Source: Lentisphaera profundi | GTDB lineage: Bacteria; Verrucomicrobiota; Lentisphaeria; Lentisphaerales; Lentisphaeraceae | NCBI RefSeq assembly: GCF_028728065.1 | Contig: NZ_CP117811.1 | Coordinates: forward strand, 1,550,001-1,614,000 | Direction: 5' to 3' | Length of the DNA: 64,000 nucleotides | Shown: one piece after another, positions 36,737-46,152 of the stretch | Numbering within the stretch: position 1 is the first letter of the stretch | Layout of the letters: every line of letters starts with the position of its first letter | The notes under the pieces: model-generated | What the model was told of the DNA's origin: nothing | Database searches by the model: none | What the model saw: only the letters and a program-made list of their open reading frames with translations | Program-made: the position numbers and the translations under genes

Positions 36737-38146
36737 ATGCCTAAAACAGCAAAAATCTGCGTCAGCAGCCTAGGTTGTGCAAAGAATCTAGTTGATACCG
36801 AAGTTATGCTTGGTAGTATGGCCAAAAGTGGTGTGATGATCACAGGTGATTTGGATGATGCCGATATCTTCGTTGTCAATACTTGTAGTTTTATTGAAGG
36901 TGCTCGCCAAGAGTCTAATGCCGCTATTATGGATGCGATTACTTGGAAAAAGAAACGCAAAAGCCGCAAGGTTGTTGTTGCTGGATGCCTTCCCCAAAGA
37001 AGCCCTGAAGAAACCAAGAAGAATCACCCCGATGTAGATTTATTTCTCGGCCTTGATGATGTTGCCAGCATTGGTACAATGGTGAATAACCTCTTGCGCA
37101 AAATGCCGAGTATTAATACTATTCAGAAAGATGATTTACCGGTTTACCTCTACGATGAAAATACGCCACGCTTATTGGTAACACCCGCTCACTACGCCTA
37201 TATCAAGATTTCCGAAGGCTGTAATCATAAGTGTAGTTTCTGTGCGATCCCAACCTTCCGTGGTAAATTGCGTAGCCGTACAATTCAATCTATTGTTAAA
37301 GAAGCTCAAGCCCTACTCAATAGCGGTGTTCGCGAAATCATTCTCGTTTCACAAGATTCTACTGGTTATGGTTCTGATTTAAAAGATGAGTCCAATACTG
37401 CTGAGTTACTCAAAGCACTTGATAAGCTCGATTGTGATGAATACTGGGTGCGTTTACTCTACCTCTACCCAACAACTGTGACCGATGAGTTAATCGATAC
37501 TTTTGCTAAGTCTAAGCACATTGCTAAATACATTGATATGCCACTTCAGCATGGTGCTGACAAAGTACTCAAATCAATGCGTCGCGGTATCACTCGCAAG
37601 CGTACTGAAATCCTCCTAGATAAATTCCGTAAGGCGATGCCTGGTGTTGTGATGCGTACGACTTTACTCGTGGGTCATCCTGGTGAAGAAGAAGCTGAAT
37701 TCGATCAGCTCGTAGATTTCGTTAAGGAACAGCAATTTGATCGCTTAGGTGTTTTTACTTATTCACATGAAGAAAATACTCACGCTAAATCACTCGAAGA
37801 TTTTGCTGACCCAGAAACTTCTGCGGCCCGTAAAGATAAAATCATGGCCATTCAGCAAGACATTTCCTACGAGAAAAATCAGCGTTTCGCCGATCAAGAT
37901 TTGCGTGTCATTGTCGACGAAGCTTTCTTGAAAACTGATATCGATACAAGTGATGAACGCTTTGATGAAGCCGTCATGGAAGAAGAAGGTATTTATTACG
38001 TCTTATCACGCACCGAGGGCGATGCTCCTGATGTGGATAACCTCGTTCACTTCTCTGCAGATGAATCAATCCTGAAGCAGCAGTTCGTGACAGTGCATAT
38101 CGAAGAAGCCACAGATTACGATTTGTACGGCACACTCGTTAAGTAG
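36737..38146 (+). CDS. rimO: Ribosomal protein S12 methylthiotransferase RimO
   Basis: Radical-SAM enzyme that adds a methylthio group to the conserved aspartate of ribosomal protein S12. The N-terminal UPF0004 domain opens with SLGCAKNLVDTEVMLG. The radical SAM motif CNHKCSFC places the [4Fe-4S] cysteines at residues 162, 166 and 169. A TRAM domain follows near residues 395-465. Its 469 residues are of normal length. A Shine-Dalgarno-like AAAGGAA precedes the ATG, and a strong terminator follows. Confidence 0.97.
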   Translation: MPKTAKICVSSLGCAKNLVDTEVMLGSMAKSGVMITGDLDDADIFVVNTCSFIEGARQESNAAIMDAITWKKKRKSRKVVVAGCLPQRSPEETKKNHPDVDLFLGLDDVASIGTMVNNLLRKMPSINTIQKDDLPVYLYDENTPRLLVTPAHYAYIKISEGCNHKCSFCAIPTFRGKLRSRTIQSIVKEAQALLNSGVREIILVSQDSTGYGSDLKDESNTAELLKALDKLDCDEYWVRLLYLYPTTVTDELIDTFAKSKHIAKYIDMPLQHGADKVLKSMRRGITRKRTEILLDKFRKAMPGVVMRTTLLVGHPGEEEAEFDQLVDFVKEQQFDRLGVFTYSHEENTHAKSLEDFADPETSAARKDKIMAIQQDISYEKNQRFADQDLRVIVDEAFLKTDIDTSDERFDEAVMEEEGIYYVLSRTEGDAPDVDNLVHFSADESILKQQFVTVHIEEATDYDLYGTLVK

Positions 38147-38165
38147 TTCTACTAATCAAGTTTCC

Positions 38166-38199
38166 AAAAAGCCCCTTCTTCGGATGGGGCTTTTTTTTT
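38166..38199 (+). terminator. Rho-independent terminator of rimO
   Basis: AAAAAGCCCC stem pairing with GGGGCTTTTT, a 10-nt loop and a run of nine T. Confidence 0.9.
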
Positions 38200-38417
38200 G
38201 ATGAAGTAGCTAAGGATCTAGGGTGCTTTTACTGTCGTTTGGGAAAAATTTCCCGCAGGTCTAGCTGAGTTCCACAGAATAAAATCAATCAATGCCTCCG
38301 GCGGAAGGAGAGCCTCTAATGGATGGGGATTTAAGGGTGTTTACACGTGCTACTACCTTTTTCAGTATGGCCCCGAGGTCTGCTCGGCCACCGGAGGTAT
38401 TTATACTGGGACTTCGC
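38200..38417. other. Intergenic, repeat-derived sequence
   Basis: No gene seen. It includes GCCTCCGGCGGAAGGAGAGC at 38294, repeated again near 38672 immediately after copy B of the hairpin-rich element. Confidence 0.45.
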
Positions 38418-38650
38418 CTAATGGTAGGGAAATCAAGAGATACTGACAGATATTTGAGCTCGAAGAGCTTAGAAATGTAGTCATGGACGTAAGTCCGTGG
38501 TGTTTGAAAAAAGTAAGGTGTGTGCCGAAGGTACGCTGCAGAGGGTTTTCCTTCATACCTTCGGCATGACTATCATTTTTTCAACAATACCCACCGGATA
38601 AATCCGGTGGCTACCCTACTACATACCTTCGGCATGTGCTTAAGTTCCCT
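38418..38650 (+). repeat. Hairpin-rich dispersed element, copy B
   Basis: Second copy of the element at 27117-27333, same orientation. The same hairpins are present: GCCGAAGGTA (38524) with TACCTTCGGC (38556), the CCACCGGAT/ATCCGGTGG hairpin at 38589-38612, and TACCTTCGGCAT at 38624. The two copies differ mostly by scattered substitutions. Confidence 0.85.
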
Positions 38651-38794
38651 AGCATAGTAAAAATCTATAAATGCCTCCGGCGGAAGGAGAGCCTCAGCAG
38701 GCGGTTTAGCTTCGCAAAATTTTGTATGCCGAACTGGCAGTTTTTCTTGCTTGGTCTTAATTTAAAGAAATGAAATAATTAATGAGGTCAGAGA

Positions 38795-39442
38795 ATGAAT
38801 ATTGCAGTTGTTTTATCAGGCGCAGGAGTTTTTGATGGTTCGGAAATTCACGAGGCGACGCTAACTTTATTAGCCCTAGATCAAGCTGGAGTAAAGTATC
38901 AGTGCATGGCTCCAAATGTTGAGCAATATGCGAATGTGAATCACCTCAATAATGAGCCTTCACAAAATAAACGAAATGTACTCGAAGAATCTGCTAGAAT
39001 TGCTCGTGGGGAAATTTTGGATTTAGCCGAGGTGAAATCAGAGGATTATGATGCACTCATTCTACCTGGTGGTTTTGGTGCAGCTCTGAATCTCTGTGAC
39101 TTTGCTCTCAAGGGACCCGATTGTACTGTCAATCAAGAAGTAGAAAAACTGATACTGGAGTTCTTTCAGGATAGGAAAGTGATTGCGGCGATGTGTATTG
39201 CCCCTGCTCTACTCGCAAAAGTCTTAGGCAAAGAAGAAGTTTTACTGACAATTGGAAATGATGAAGGAACTGCGGATGCCATCGAGGCTTGCGGCGCTAT
39301 TCATCGAGATTGTACGGTGGGTGACATTGTAGTGGATGAAGCTAATAAACTCGTTACTACGCCTGCTTATATGTTAGCCAAAGGGCCTGCAGAAGCATGG
39401 TTAGGTATTGAAAAACTCGTCAAAAAAGTTATCAATTACTAA
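38795..39442 (+). CDS. elbB: ElbB-type glyoxalase (DJ-1/PfpI superfamily)
   Basis: A 215-residue member of the ElbB (isoprenoid biosynthesis protein with amidotransferase-like domain) group of the DJ-1/PfpI superfamily, reported to have glyoxalase activity. Family segments: VVLSGAGVFDGSEIHEA, ALILPGGFGAALNLCDF, AAMCIAPALLAKVL with the nucleophilic cysteine, and TTPAYMLAKGPAEAWLGIEK. It is cytoplasmic and probably monocistronic, between a repeat-rich gap and a weak terminator. Confidence 0.93.
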   Translation: MNIAVVLSGAGVFDGSEIHEATLTLLALDQAGVKYQCMAPNVEQYANVNHLNNEPSQNKRNVLEESARIARGEILDLAEVKSEDYDALILPGGFGAALNLCDFALKGPDCTVNQEVEKLILEFFQDRKVIAAMCIAPALLAKVLGKEEVLLTIGNDEGTADAIEACGAIHRDCTVGDIVVDEANKLVTTPAYMLAKGPAEAWLGIEKLVKKVINY

Positions 39443-39450
39443 ATAAAATC

Positions 39451-39481
39451 GAGCTATCCGTTAAAACTGGTAGCTCTTTTA
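39451..39481 (+). terminator. Probable terminator of elbB
   Basis: GAGCTA / TAGCTC stem with a 14-nt loop followed by TTTTATTT, shortly after the elbB stop and before the convergent GH5 gene. Confidence 0.5.
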
Positions 39482-39506
39482 TTTCAGAATTTTAATGAAC
39501 TAAAGT

Positions 39507-40595
39507 TTAGTTCTTTGCTCCAATCACGGGAATCTTCACATCATCAAAATTTGTAATGTTATTGCTCATGACATCTTTAAAGAACTGGCCCTGACCTTCT
39601 CTGGGTGAATAGTCACGCTCAATGAGTGAAGGTGTCCAAGACCAATGAAAACACCATACCGTCCAGTTTATATTATTTTTATTGAAGTAATTCACAAGGC
39701 GCTTGCCCCAGGCATCATCACCAATGCAGGGAATATGAGCTCCTTTATCATCTTCAGACATATAGCCAAATTCAGTAGCAATTAAAGGATACTTTTGGGC
39801 CATGAAGCCCCAAGTCTTGTCCCATTTTTCTTCCATGCTACTATTTTTATCATCTTTAGATTTTTGTGGGTAGGGATGAACTGAGTAAGCTAAATTATCT
39901 AAGAGGAAAGGCTTATTTTTGGCATCACGTAAATCATAGGCCCAATTGAGGCCACCAGCAATAATCACGGTGTCATCATCATTACTACGAATTGTTTGAC
40001 CAATGATTTGGACGATGGCACGCCATTCATCCCAAGTCATTTCTCCGAGCTTACCAAAAAAAGTTGTGGGTTCGTTGAAGATTTCATAAAACGCTACAGT
40101 CTCTTCATTTTTATAACGCTTAGACATCAAGTCCCAAAATTCGATAGTCTCTTCAAGTGTGGTGGTATAACCTGGACGTTGAAATTTTCTATCCTTCAAA
40201 TTACCAATGGAATGCCAATCAATCATAATGGAGATTCCACGAGTTTTTGACCAAGTTACGGCTTTATCAATGGCATCGAAATAAAATTCTTTGCCATGCT
40301 TTTGCCAATTACTTGGTGTTATGGGAATACGTACAACATTGGCACCCCATTTTTGAATGTGGTCAAAGTGAGCTTCGTTCCATTCTTTTTCTGCAGTCAG
40401 TACCGCAGGATCATTTAAGGCTAAACCTTTATAAATGACCTTATCTCCTTTGGCATCAACAAGTAGATTCCCTTGCACAGATACTTTTTGAATTTTAACG
40501 GATTCCGATTTTCCCTTATCTTCACGATGAGATTGACATGATCCTAATAAAAAAGCCGCTACTAAAAGGCTCGTGATAAATGAGAATTTTTTCAT
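39507..40595 (-). CDS. GH5 family glycanase, lipoprotein
   Basis: Cellulase-type glycoside hydrolase family 5 enzyme of 362 residues with a lipoprotein signal (LVAAFLLGSCQS). The acid/base Glu175 lies in EIFNEPT, and the nucleophile Glu275 lies in ATEFGY. MIDWHS and SVHPYP are also family-like. The lipid anchor places it on the outer side of a membrane. It is the last gene of the GH9-sulfatase-GH5 operon, 12 bp after the sulfatase. An endo-beta-glucanase or mannanase is possible: the subfamily was not determined. Confidence 0.9.
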   Translation of the reverse strand: MKKFSFITSLLVAAFLLGSCQSHREDKGKSESVKIQKVSVQGNLLVDAKGDKVIYKGLALNDPAVLTAEKEWNEAHFDHIQKWGANVVRIPITPSNWQKHGKEFYFDAIDKAVTWSKTRGISIMIDWHSIGNLKDRKFQRPGYTTTLEETIEFWDLMSKRYKNEETVAFYEIFNEPTTFFGKLGEMTWDEWRAIVQIIGQTIRSNDDDTVIIAGGLNWAYDLRDAKNKPFLLDNLAYSVHPYPQKSKDDKNSSMEEKWDKTWGFMAQKYPLIATEFGYMSEDDKGAHIPCIGDDAWGKRLVNYFNKNNINWTVWCFHWSWTPSLIERDYSPREGQGQFFKDVMSNNITNFDDVKIPVIGAKN

Positions 40596-40607
40596 TTGTT
40601 TATATCC

Positions 40608-42233
40608 TTAAAGATTAAAGTTGCCAGGAAGCTCAGTCGTGATTCCCTGTAAGATTTTTTGCATCTCTTTGAGTTTTTCTTGATACTCGGGATTACTGGC
40701 TAAGTTTTTTTGTTCTTTGGGATCTAAGTCTAAGTTATAGAGCTGATCTTTGTCAAAATAAGCGGGATAAGAACCAGTAGATTCTGATTCGGCATGTCCA
40801 CCACCAGGTAGAGCTGTGAGGTGACTAAAAGGAGCCTTCGGATCTTCGGTTACAATATTGATATGCTTGCGACGTCTCTCCGCATTCCATTCTTTCAGTG
40901 CTTTGCTACGTTCTTCATCAGTCATATTTTCATATTTTTGCGGATAGCGCACTGCTAAGTATTTCCAATTCCCGAGGCGAACTGCACGAGCATAGCCGAG
41001 TTCATGATAGAGAATGCGATCTTTATCAGCTTCTTTTTCTTTATTTAAGTAAGGTAAGATACTGATACCATCGAAATTTTTGTCAATGCTTTTACCACCA
41101 GCCATATCTACTATCGTGGGAGCGAAATCTACATTGGAGACAATCGCATCGAGTTTCTTACCCGTTTTAAAACCGCCCTTTTTCCAAATGATACTCGGAT
41201 TATGAACGCCACCTTGATAAAGTGTTCCCTTAGAATTTTGGCCATGGTCATTAAAGAAGAAAATGATTGTATTGTCGAGCTCCCCCTCTTCTTCTAAGGT
41301 TTTGATTAAAGCGCCAAGCGAGTCATCCAACCATAACATATTACAGGTGTCTCTATTGACTTTATAGCCATTTGCTTTGAGGCGAGCAGGAATCGTTGCA
41401 CGTGCAGGCTGTACTGTGAGTGGCTTATCCAAATAACCAATCGGCGTAATTAAAGGGTTGGCATTCCATGAACGTTTATCCGCATCTGGTGCATGTGGAA
41501 TTGTGGTGGCTAAATAAAGGAAGAAAGGGTTATCGCGCTTTTGCTTGAGGAAGTCCACAGAACTTTGTGTGATCCAATCCATGTTCTGAACTGCGACTTC
41601 ATGAAGCCCCAAGAAATCTGGGTTATTGTGATAAACATTGCCCACATGATCGAAACCAGCTTCGCGCATGGCCTGTTGAACATGGTCGTGATTTGCTTTG
41701 AGTATTGCCACATTTTTAGGATCTTTAGCACTGCCATCAAAATCCTTAGGACGTTTCAATCCATGAGCGTGTACAACATGATTTTTTCCACTCATAGAAG
41801 TTGTGTAACCCAAGTCTTTTAACAATTTTGGTAAGCTCTGATCTTGCTTAGTAATATGAGTATTGAATTCAACCACAGTCTGATTATCATTAGCTTTCGT
41901 TACTTGCTTAAAGAAAGCATTACTCGCTCGACTCGCATATTTACCCGTCAGGCAATTATAGCGGCTAGGAGTACATACAGGAGAGACGACGTGTTGTTCA
42001 TTGAGCACAATACCTTCTTGAGCCATACGATCTAAATTAGGCGTGTAGTTTTTACCTTTGCCTTCATCGAGACAATTGAAGTGACGAGGACGCATATCAT
42101 CGGCAATAAAGAAAATAATATTGGGTTGCTCAGCAGGTGGAGTTTGCTGATCATTGTTAGATACCGCAAAACTTGAATTCACCGCCAAAAGCAGACCTAG
42201 GGAGAAAAATAATTTTATTGGAGAAATAGTCAT
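40608..42233 (-). CDS. Exported type I sulfatase
   Basis: Formylglycine-dependent sulfatase (arylsulfatase A superfamily) of 541 residues. A signal peptide (FFSLGLLLAVNSSFA) is followed by NIIFFIADDMRPRHFN, a metal-binding block. The active-site motif CTPSR with Cys87, to be converted to formylglycine, lies in SPVCTPSRYNCLTGKYASR. FFFNDHGQNSKG supplies another metal-ligand pair. It probably desulfates a marine polysaccharide in the periplasm. A formylglycine-generating enzyme is not in the window. It sits in one operon with a GH9 (9 bp upstream) and a GH5. Confidence 0.93.
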   Translation of the reverse strand: MTISPIKLFFSLGLLLAVNSSFAVSNNDQQTPPAEQPNIIFFIADDMRPRHFNCLDEGKGKNYTPNLDRMAQEGIVLNEQHVVSPVCTPSRYNCLTGKYASRASNAFFKQVTKANDNQTVVEFNTHITKQDQSLPKLLKDLGYTTSMSGKNHVVHAHGLKRPKDFDGSAKDPKNVAILKANHDHVQQAMREAGFDHVGNVYHNNPDFLGLHEVAVQNMDWITQSSVDFLKQKRDNPFFLYLATTIPHAPDADKRSWNANPLITPIGYLDKPLTVQPARATIPARLKANGYKVNRDTCNMLWLDDSLGALIKTLEEEGELDNTIIFFFNDHGQNSKGTLYQGGVHNPSIIWKKGGFKTGKKLDAIVSNVDFAPTIVDMAGGKSIDKNFDGISILPYLNKEKEADKDRILYHELGYARAVRLGNWKYLAVRYPQKYENMTDEERSKALKEWNAERRRKHINIVTEDPKAPFSHLTALPGGGHAESESTGSYPAYFDKDQLYNLDLDPKEQKNLASNPEYQEKLKEMQKILQGITTELPGNFNL

Positions 42234-42242
42234 TATAAAACC

Positions 42243-44033
42243 TTATTTAGTACTTTTGTTGAGTTCGTAATTCAAATAAGCGCTGACGTAAACTAGAGCT
42301 GCATTCCAGTTAATAGCAGATTCATTTGTTGAAAAAGATTTATCTGAATCTAAATGCGATAAAGCAGGTAAAACAGAAGGGTATGCCTCGGGGCCTAAGT
42401 CCCAAATGATTTCCCAAGGATTAGGTCCACCCACAAGTATGCCTGGGATAGGATCTTTAATACCATCGGCCATACATAAGCGATTGTGTACGTTCATACT
42501 CTTCTTTTTACCGAAAGATGTTACAAAACAATGATTTAATGGATTCTTTCCCAGTAAATAATCCATGTGAGAAATAGCGAAATTCAGATATTTTTTATCT
42601 TTGTTTGTCTGATAACAAACTAAAGCTAGCATGGCTTGGTTGGCGACAAAGCCATTACTGCCCCATTCAAAACGTTTATTGCCCATACGATAAGCCACTC
42701 CAGTGGCTTCCATCGCATCAAAAATTAAGTAGTCGACAAATTCTCGTAGTCTTTGTTCTACCGCATCCATGTCAATCAAATCTTTAACTTTATCTTTGTT
42801 GTGAACTAAAGAAATATAGGGTAAGGCATGAACATGCGTCCATACGGGAGAATGTATATCTAAATAAGGAATAGCCGTTCCTTCTAAGTAGCTTTTATCA
42901 CCGCTAGTGATAAAGAGTTCCGTTTTTGCCCACGCAAGCTCATCGACAAAGCTATAGTTCTCATCTTCGTATTTACCCGTGGAACAGCCCTCTGGTTGAA
43001 CAAAACGATTCCAAGGATTTTTCTCAGCCCATTGCAAAGCCATTTTTGATTTCTTTAAAGCTCTCGCAGCGAAGCCAGGGTAATGAGATTCGTACTTACT
43101 GAAAATACGTGAAGCCATCGCCATTGTCGCCGCATAATTTAAAGTTGCCGAAGTCGTTTTTCCAATCATCCAACGTTTGGCTGTATGTTGGTGCGGAAGT
43201 TCATTAACTGGCGCAAAGCCCATAGTGCTGAGTTTATGATAAACGCCACCATCAGTAGGATCCTGCATCATCTCAAACCATTTAATATTCCACCAAGCTT
43301 GATCAAGTAAGTCGGGGACTCCATTGCCACTCTCTGGTATATCCAAAGATCCATCCGGGAAAGCTTGTGGCATAGCTTCATAAAGAGCGAGTAAACTGAA
43401 GGTGGAAATCCCTGCATTCACTGAGTATTTATTATAATCTCCGGCATCAAACCATCCGCCTGGTGCTGACATTTTGGTACCTGCTTTTTGTCCCGTGTAC
43501 GCCCCTGATTCATGAACGTAAACTTCTGTATCAGGCTTTCCTGAAGGTCGATGCCATTGGCCACCATTTTTTTCAGTGACTTCATCTGAGCAACGGAAAT
43601 AATAAAACATTTTCAATGCCGATTTAGAAACCTCATCATAAATGGAATTATTGATTTCGAAATCAAAGGAGCGTTCATCCCCTACTTTTAAGTAATACGT
43701 ACCCGCTTCTTTGACTTCACTAAAATCTGCGAGCCTCACTGCTTCCTTTGAAAAAGGATAATAATTAGCTTTTTGTAGTTTCGATGAATAAACAGTTTTT
43801 TCTGATTTTGGATTGATCTTCACAATCTCAAAACTGGCACCTTCGCCCCAGCGTTTTGATGATTTAAAGATACTAAGAGGGACTTGTATGGCAGCGGTTT
43901 TTTCCTCGCCAGCGAAATAGCCAACTTGATTGACACGTATTTTTTCACTTAATTTTGCGTCTTGCGCAAACAGATACGAACTTGTACAAGCTAGGCCAAA
44001 AAGTAATGCATTGAGTTTTTTTGATAAGATCAT
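42243..44033 (-). CDS. GH9 family glycanase with N-terminal Ig-like domain
   Basis: Exported glycoside hydrolase family 9 enzyme (cellulase group) of 596 residues. A signal peptide (LLFGLACTSSYLFA) is followed by the CelD-type N-terminal Ig domain (IRVNQVGYFAGEEKTA). The catalytic (alpha/alpha)6 barrel holds Asp196 and Asp199 in GGWFDAGDYNKY, His516 in NVHNR, and the acid Glu571 in STNESAINWNAAL. GH9 enzymes are inverting endo- or exo-beta-glucanases. It is the first gene of the minus-strand polysaccharide operon. Co-occurrence with a sulfatase suggests a sulfated or mixed glucan-like substrate (inference). Confidence 0.93.
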   Translation of the reverse strand: MILSKKLNALLFGLACTSSYLFAQDAKLSEKIRVNQVGYFAGEEKTAAIQVPLSIFKSSKRWGEGASFEIVKINPKSEKTVYSSKLQKANYYPFSKEAVRLADFSEVKEAGTYYLKVGDERSFDFEINNSIYDEVSKSALKMFYYFRCSDEVTEKNGGQWHRPSGKPDTEVYVHESGAYTGQKAGTKMSAPGGWFDAGDYNKYSVNAGISTFSLLALYEAMPQAFPDGSLDIPESGNGVPDLLDQAWWNIKWFEMMQDPTDGGVYHKLSTMGFAPVNELPHQHTAKRWMIGKTTSATLNYAATMAMASRIFSKYESHYPGFAARALKKSKMALQWAEKNPWNRFVQPEGCSTGKYEDENYSFVDELAWAKTELFITSGDKSYLEGTAIPYLDIHSPVWTHVHALPYISLVHNKDKVKDLIDMDAVEQRLREFVDYLIFDAMEATGVAYRMGNKRFEWGSNGFVANQAMLALVCYQTNKDKKYLNFAISHMDYLLGKNPLNHCFVTSFGKKKSMNVHNRLCMADGIKDPIPGILVGGPNPWEIIWDLGPEAYPSVLPALSHLDSDKSFSTNESAINWNAALVYVSAYLNYELNKSTK

Positions 44034-44347
44034 GTAATTATCATCCTAAGAAGTTTTGATTATATACACATCTTAATAACTGTCGAGCAGCATTAATTGA
44101 CAGTTCCTGCTTAAAAATATGATATTTATCGCAAGTCATTGTGATCAATACCGCTAATAGATTCAACTACCGTAAATAAAACATCTTTTTATTCAAATAA
44201 GATATAAATCATTCTTTATAGATAAAAAAGAATGGAAAAATAAGTAAGAACATAAAAGATGAAGGCAAGAGAAAAGATCGTTCTGCATTCGACTTGCTGA
44301 TGAAGACGTGTAAAGTTCGAAAATTAATTTAGAGTTCGGAGAAAAAT
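44034..44347. other. Divergent intergenic region, 314 bp
   Basis: AT-rich gap between the GH9 operon and the DnaJ-like gene, expected to hold both promoters. A short CATTCTTT/AAAGAATG inverted pair lies at 44210-44234. No gene or RNA was recognised. Confidence 0.45.
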
Positions 44348-45115
44348 ATGTCTTGGTTTGGCAAGATTACTGGTGGAACAATTGGTTTCATGATAGGTGG
44401 CCCTCTGGGTGCCATGGCGGGTGCGGCTCTCGGCCATACTTTAATTGATGCCGAGACTTCGACTAATCAGCCAAGAATCAGCTCACGTGAAGAACAAGAA
44501 ATGATCTTTTTTGTGACTATTTTCACTCTCGTGGGCAAGATGGCGAAAGCTGATGGGAAAATAACTAAAGAAGAAATCGATTTTATTGAGCACTTCATTA
44601 AGCATCAGTTAAAACTGGAGCCCAAGCAACGTGAATATGCCATTTCAATTGTGCGAGCTGCTAAAGATGATAATACCCCCATCCTCGATTACCTAAAGCA
44701 ATTTGTCCAAGTCTTTCCTCAGGCAGATATGCATTTCATGTTGTATGAAGTGCTCTTTACTGTAGCAATGGCGGATGGTCATATCCACCCTGACGAAGAA
44801 GCTATTTTAAGAAAGATCAGCCCTTACCTCAAGGTCCAGCGCAATGTTTTTGAAGCTATGGAAGCGCGCTTTCGCCAAGGGCGATCAGGCCAAAGTTCAG
44901 CAAGTGAATTGGCGAACCACTACCAAATACTTGAATGTACGCCGGAAATGACTGATATCGAAATCAAAAAAGTTTACCGCAAAAAATGTCGTGAGTTTCA
45001 TCCCGATACACTTGCAAGCAGAGGTCTTTCAGAGGAATTTATGGATTTTGCCAATAAAGAAATCGTAAAAATCAACGAAGCTTACGAGGCGATCAAAAAG
45101 TCTCGTGCCAAGTAA
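44348..45115 (+). CDS. djlA: DjlA-like TerB/DnaJ co-chaperone
   Basis: A 255-residue protein combining a glycine-rich hydrophobic N-terminus (IGFMIGGPLGAMAGAALGH, possible membrane anchor), a TerB-type helical domain (residues 45-175: GKMAKADGKITKEEIDFIE and VAMADGHIHPDEE), and a C-terminal J domain (NHYQILECTPEMTD, REFHPD). The HPD motif would stimulate DnaK ATPase. The layout is that of DjlA. It is monocistronic on the plus strand. Confidence 0.9.
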   Translation: MSWFGKITGGTIGFMIGGPLGAMAGAALGHTLIDAETSTNQPRISSREEQEMIFFVTIFTLVGKMAKADGKITKEEIDFIEHFIKHQLKLEPKQREYAISIVRAAKDDNTPILDYLKQFVQVFPQADMHFMLYEVLFTVAMADGHIHPDEEAILRKISPYLKVQRNVFEAMEARFRQGRSGQSSASELANHYQILECTPEMTDIEIKKVYRKKCREFHPDTLASRGLSEEFMDFANKEIVKINEAYEAIKKSRAK

Positions 45116-45340
45116 TTTCACTAATTAATTTAGCCCCATAGAAATGGAGCGCTTTTATTCTGAGTATGACTATTTTACTTAGTTAAAGCAAAGATGCTTT
45201 AAGCAAGCGTGAGCTCTACCAGAGATAAAAGAATGAAATCTGGGGATAAGTAGGGATTTCAAGTCTTACTCACTTTCAAAAAGCTTAGTGCCACTTAGAT
45301 TCTGTTATACGAAATATTAATTTTAAGTAAGAGATTTATT

Positions 45341-46063
45341 ATGGGAAGAACTTTCGAAAACCGTAAACATTCTATGGCAAAAACCGGTGCCATGAAAATC
45401 AAACTTTACACCAAGTTTGCTAAAGAAATTTATGTTTGTGCAAAAAACATGAGTGCCGACCCCGATCACAACCCCTTACTTCGTCGCGTAATTGACAAGG
45501 CAAAAAAGAGTTCTGTCCCCTCACACGTTATTGAAAATGCTCTTAAAAAAGCCAAGGGTGGCGGTGGTGAAGATTACCTCCCCGCTCGCTACGAGGGTTA
45601 TGGCCCCGGTGGCTGTATGGTTATTGTCGATTGCTTAACTGATAATAGTAACCGTACCATTTCAGAAGTCCGTAATTGTTTCACCAAATGTGACTGTAAA
45701 CTCGGCGGACCAGGTTCAGTCGCTCACATGTTCGAGCATCAAGCTATTTTTGCTTTTAAAGGGGATGACGATGAAGTCGTATTAGAGACACTGATGATGG
45801 CTGATATCGACGTTACTGATGTCACTGTAGAAGAAGGCATTGTCACGGTTTTTGCGCCTCATACTGAATTCTATAAAGTAAAAACTACTCTCACAGAAGA
45901 AAATGCTGACATTCATTTTGAAGTGGAAGAAATTACTTTTGAGCCGCAAGCAATGCATGCAGTCGGCAAAGAGGATGAAGCCCGCTTTGAAAAATTCATC
46001 AATATGCTCAATGATTGCGATGATGTTCAAGAGATCTATCACAACGCGGAACTCGAAGACTAA
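45341..46063 (+). CDS. yebC: YebC/PmpR family (TACO1-like) regulator
   Basis: A 240-residue YebC-family protein, reported as a transcription regulator or translation factor on polyproline-stalled ribosomes. Family blocks: [19 protein letters not shown] (a variant of the usual GRSFEVRK start), [51 protein letters not shown] and [18 protein letters not shown]. The length is normal. A strong terminator follows. Confidence 0.95.
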   Translation: MGRTFENRKHSMAKTGAMKIKLYTKFAKEIYVCAKNMSADPDHNPLLRRVIDKAKKSSVPSHVIENALKKAKGGGGEDYLPARYEGYGPGGCMVIVDCLTDNSNRTISEVRNCFTKCDCKLGGPGSVAHMFEHQAIFAFKGDDDEVVLETLMMADIDVTDVTVEEGIVTVFAPHTEFYKVKTTLTEENADIHFEVEEITFEPQAMHAVGKEDEARFEKFINMLNDCDDVQEIYHNAELED

Positions 46064-46084
46064 GTTCTAGAAATTTTCAAAATC

Positions 46085-46122
46085 AAAAAAGCCTTATGAA
46101 TTATTATTCATAAGGCTTTTTT
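46085..46122. terminator. Strong bidirectional terminator
   Basis: AAAAAAGCCTTATGAAT pairs with ATTCATAAGGCTTTTTT around a 4-nt loop, between the convergent ends of yebC and the epimerase gene. Confidence 0.93.
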
Positions 46123-46152
46123 GTGAACTCATAATATGTACTAGGATCAAAG

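Noticed and set aside
38292-38480. 62-codon plus-strand frame after rimO
   Set aside because: It lies in repeat-derived DNA, has no ribosome-binding site and no recognisable protein pattern.
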